Assembly: GCA_009786625.1 (NCBI GenBank) | Contig: WQRT01000158.1 | Coordinates: 1 to 6,666, forward strand | DNA length: 6,666 nucleotides | Reading direction: 5' to 3' | DNA from: Treponema sp. | Lineage (GTDB): Bacteria; Spirochaetota; Spirochaetia; Treponematales; Breznakiellaceae | Shown: positions 4,913 to 6,666 of the stretch, piece by piece | Layout: every line of letters starts with the position of its first letter | Position numbering within the stretch: the first letter of the stretch is position 1 | Program-made: the position numbers and the translations under genes | The notes under the pieces: generated by a model | What the model was told of the DNA's origin: nothing | The model's input: the letters and a program-made list of their open reading frames with translations, nothing else | The model's database searches: none

Positions 4913-4994
4913 GCTGTACTACGCTGCGGGCGGCGTACCATTGCACCTAACGACACTAAGCAGTTTGGATAACAGGCACTATGCGACACCAACA
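4913..4994 (+). repeat. Dispersed hairpin repeat, copy B
   Basis: Aligns to copy A (offset 1675 bp) without gaps. The core GTACCATTGCACCTAAC is at 4935-4951, CTAAGCAGTT at 4956-4965 and CACTATGCG at 4977-4985. A frame reading GGVPLHLTTLSS is open through both A and B. In B it stays open to 5093, but there is no RBS and it enters the 3' end of the convergent lipoprotein gene, so I do not call it a gene. The 93 bp between B and 5088 hold no terminator that I can identify. Confidence 0.88.
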
Positions 4995-5087
4995 TTAAAC
5001 CACAAGCAGACACTGTTATTATTTGATTTTGTATCCAAAATGAAAACCGGCGCAACGAAAAATCTTCTAACGCAAAGATTGAAAGAA

Positions 5088-6578
5088 TTATAATCCCATA
5101 TTGTTTGTTGCCTGAATGTTTGCGGTAGCCGCTGGGATGACTGTAGACACTCCAGCGGCACGTAAATCGTCTGCATATCCGCCGAATTGGGAGTAGTCTT
5201 CAAATTGTTGCAGCAACCCATTGCGGTACGGACCGGCGGCGGCGGGCAGCATGGCGGTTAACCAGCCTCGCAATATTTGTGCGCGTTCGCCGTATGTGCC
5301 GGCCTGTTGTAAGAGAGTGGTGTGTTCTACCTCCAGTTGATTACATTTGTGGTTGAAATTGGTCATAGCGGTGATTTTGTCATTACCGTTGTAGCGCTCA
5401 CGTTGGTCAAGTTGGATTGCCATTCGGTATGCCTCTATTTGTAGAGTAAACAAATCTCTTTCGTTTTGGTTACTAAGTAGTCCACCTATTTGGTTAAGTA
5501 AATTGGAGATAGGTGTGGCGGCGGAATTTTGTAGCCCCACCACATTGTCGCGTTGATAGGCGGTTTGCAGACCTTCCTGGATGCCTTGAATTTGTTGTGC
5601 GAAGTTAATTTGTGCGGCTGTGCCGTTGTTTGCGCGTAATTCGGTTTCCCAGTTTGCGTAAAGATCGCTCAAATCTTGGCTTTGGCTATCTAGTTGCGTT
5701 ACGGCGGATCTAGTTTCGGTCCTAATCCTTTCACCATTCCACCCTGTGTTGTATCTAGGCACATCTACATCTAACACGGGGTTCGCGATGGCATCACGGG
5801 TGTAGAATAGAAATCTGTTTGCGCTTACATTGCCTGAGTTGCCCGAGCGTGTTACAATAACGGTAATCATAAAACCTACATCATCATTTTGGAGAATATA
5901 AGTGCCGCTGTCAGTGCCTATATCAATAGTTTCGTTGCGTTTCCACTGGAACGATATATCTCCGCTTCCGCCGAGTTCATCTGTGTCCGCTGTTAGGATT
6001 TGCCCTGTTTCAAAAACTCCGTTTATTACAACTTTTCCTGTTAAAAGAGGAAGCAGGATAATATCCGTCGGATCGCTCATAACGCTTCCCGTATAACCTG
6101 TACGTGATACAGTTACTGTAATGGTACTGCCGGCATCGGATGTTTGCAGAGTATAAGTATTGCTGTTATCTCCGATGATTGTGTTTCCGCGTTTCCACTG
6201 GTAAGTAATCCCGCCGTCTCCGGCAAGGCTGTTTGTATTTGCGGTCAACTCCTGTCCGACATAGATTGATCCGGATATGCTCACTGTTCCTGTAAGTTCC
6301 AGCGTATCACCGGCAGATTCGGAACAGCTTGTCATTAAACCGATGCTTCCCGCCGCCAGTGCGCCTGTAAAGAAAATTTTTCCTGCAATAACCGCCGCGG
6401 CTAACGGTACAGAAAGACTCTTTTTAATAACGTTGATAATTCTGCTTGTTAAACACGGAGGAGACACACCGGAAAACCCGCTTAATTTCTCTCTTGAACC
6501 GCCGCGCCTGCTATCCGCAGGACCTGCGTACCCGCCGAATTTACACCCTGCCGTAAAGGTATTACGAATTTTTGTCAT
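5088..6578 (-). CDS. Predicted surface lipoprotein with two Ig-like repeats
   Basis: A 496-residue exported protein. A positively charged stretch (IIKK region, about 47-53) and a hydrophobic segment (about 55-84) end in LMTSC, a spirochaetal-type relaxed lipobox with C85 as the lipidated residue. Two Ig-like beta repeats follow. The first (about 95-175) starts LTGTVSISGS with TYQWKR. The second (about 179-258) starts LTGKVVINGV with SFQWKR and ends with TVIVTRSGNSG. Residues 259-496 form a Gln/Asn/Leu-rich, probably helical domain I do not recognise. The start is set by a strong RBS; no nearer ATG, GTG or TTG lies before the hydrophobic segment, so a 46-residue Gly/Arg/Ser-rich extension precedes the signal region. 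Probably a surface adhesin-type or structural protein; the substrate is unknown. Confidence 0.85.
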   Translation of the reverse strand: MTKIRNTFTAGCKFGGYAGPADSRRGGSREKLSGFSGVSPPCLTSRIINVIKKSLSVPLAAAVIAGKIFFTGALAAGSIGLMTSCSESAGDTLELTGTVSISGSIYVGQELTANTNSLAGDGGITYQWKRGNTIIGDNSNTYTLQTSDAGSTITVTVSRTGYTGSVMSDPTDIILLPLLTGKVVINGVFETGQILTADTDELGGSGDISFQWKRNETIDIGTDSGTYILQNDDVGFMITVIVTRSGNSGNVSANRFLFYTRDAIANPVLDVDVPRYNTGWNGERIRTETRSAVTQLDSQSQDLSDLYANWETELRANNGTAAQINFAQQIQGIQEGLQTAYQRDNVVGLQNSAATPISNLLNQIGGLLSNQNERDLFTLQIEAYRMAIQLDQRERYNGNDKITAMTNFNHKCNQLEVEHTTLLQQAGTYGERAQILRGWLTAMLPAAAGPYRNGLLQQFEDYSQFGGYADDLRAAGVSTVIPAATANIQATNNMGL

Positions 6579-6586
6579 GATAAATT

Positions 6587-6593
6587 CCCTCCT
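6587..6593 (-). promoter_or_regulatory. Ribosome binding site of the lipoprotein gene
   Basis: AGGAGGG on the minus strand lies 8 nt before the ATG at 6578. It decides the start in favour of the long N-terminal extension. The AT-rich leader 6594-6659 must hold the promoter, but no -35/-10 pair is convincing. The window ends in a short run of G. Confidence 0.85.
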
Positions 6594-6666
6594 GTGTTAT
6601 TACGAATGAGAAAATTAAATATTAGATTGTATTTTATTACGTTATTTTGTATTATTTTCGGGGGGG

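Noticed and set aside
4911..5093. 60-codon + strand frame starting MLYYAAGGVPLHL
   Set aside because: Its first third is repeat copy B, also open in copy A; there is no RBS, and it ends inside the convergent lipoprotein stop. The shared open frame looks like a by-product of repeat conservation.
5902..6609. Two + strand frames (5902-6096 and 6277-6609) inside the lipoprotein region
   Set aside because: They are antisense to the clear lipoprotein gene and lack RBS or domain content.

Overview
The window reads as a chromosomal segment of a host-associated spirochaete, most likely a Treponema relative. The basis is AT-rich sequence, a lipoprotein built from 'YQWKR' Ig-like repeats of a kind I associate with gut treponemes, small cassette-like genes, and abundant short intergenic repeats. 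This placement is inference: there is no rRNA or marker gene beyond hflX, which is universal.

Left part (1-1981, + strand): a tandem two-receiver response regulator (REC-REC, no output domain) is followed with no gap by the ribosome-associated GTPase HflX. The two probably share a transcript. The response-regulator gene is visibly more AT-rich than hflX. A 103-bp spacer with a short 9-bp tandem repeat and a plausible promoter follows.

Middle part (2085-5087) is an accessory patchwork. A DinB-like metalloprotein gene ends 2 nt before a two-gene toxin-antitoxin-like pair that resembles brnT/brnA in order and size. The last 84 bp of the DinB gene, starting exactly at the His-His-Arg-Gly-Gln codons, is repeated perfectly 786 bp downstream. 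The toxin-antitoxin pair therefore sits between two copies of the DinB 3' end, as expected if a small element entered that gene end and restored it. The displaced tail is fused to one of three copies (A 3238-3319, C about 4417-4515, B 4913-4994) of a dispersed hairpin-forming repeat. In copy C a 17-bp core is inverted relative to the other two while the flank stays the same. Next comes a long imperfect inverted repeat (about 3424-3680) with no convincing gene. Then, on the minus strand, lie a GNAT-like gene interrupted by one in-frame TAA with a 55-codon partner right behind it, and a separate 52-codon gene with its own near-consensus promoter. The layout resembles a cassette array or a hot spot for hairpin-based (integron attC-like or IS200/REP-like) recombination, but no integrase or transposase is present in the window.

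Right part (5088-6578, minus strand): one 496-residue predicted lipoprotein with two Ig-like repeats and a Gln-rich helical C-terminal domain that I do not recognise, transcribed leftward toward the accessory zone. 6579-6666 is its AT-rich leader, ending in a run of G at the window edge. No tRNA, rRNA, CRISPR array or complete insertion sequence was found.
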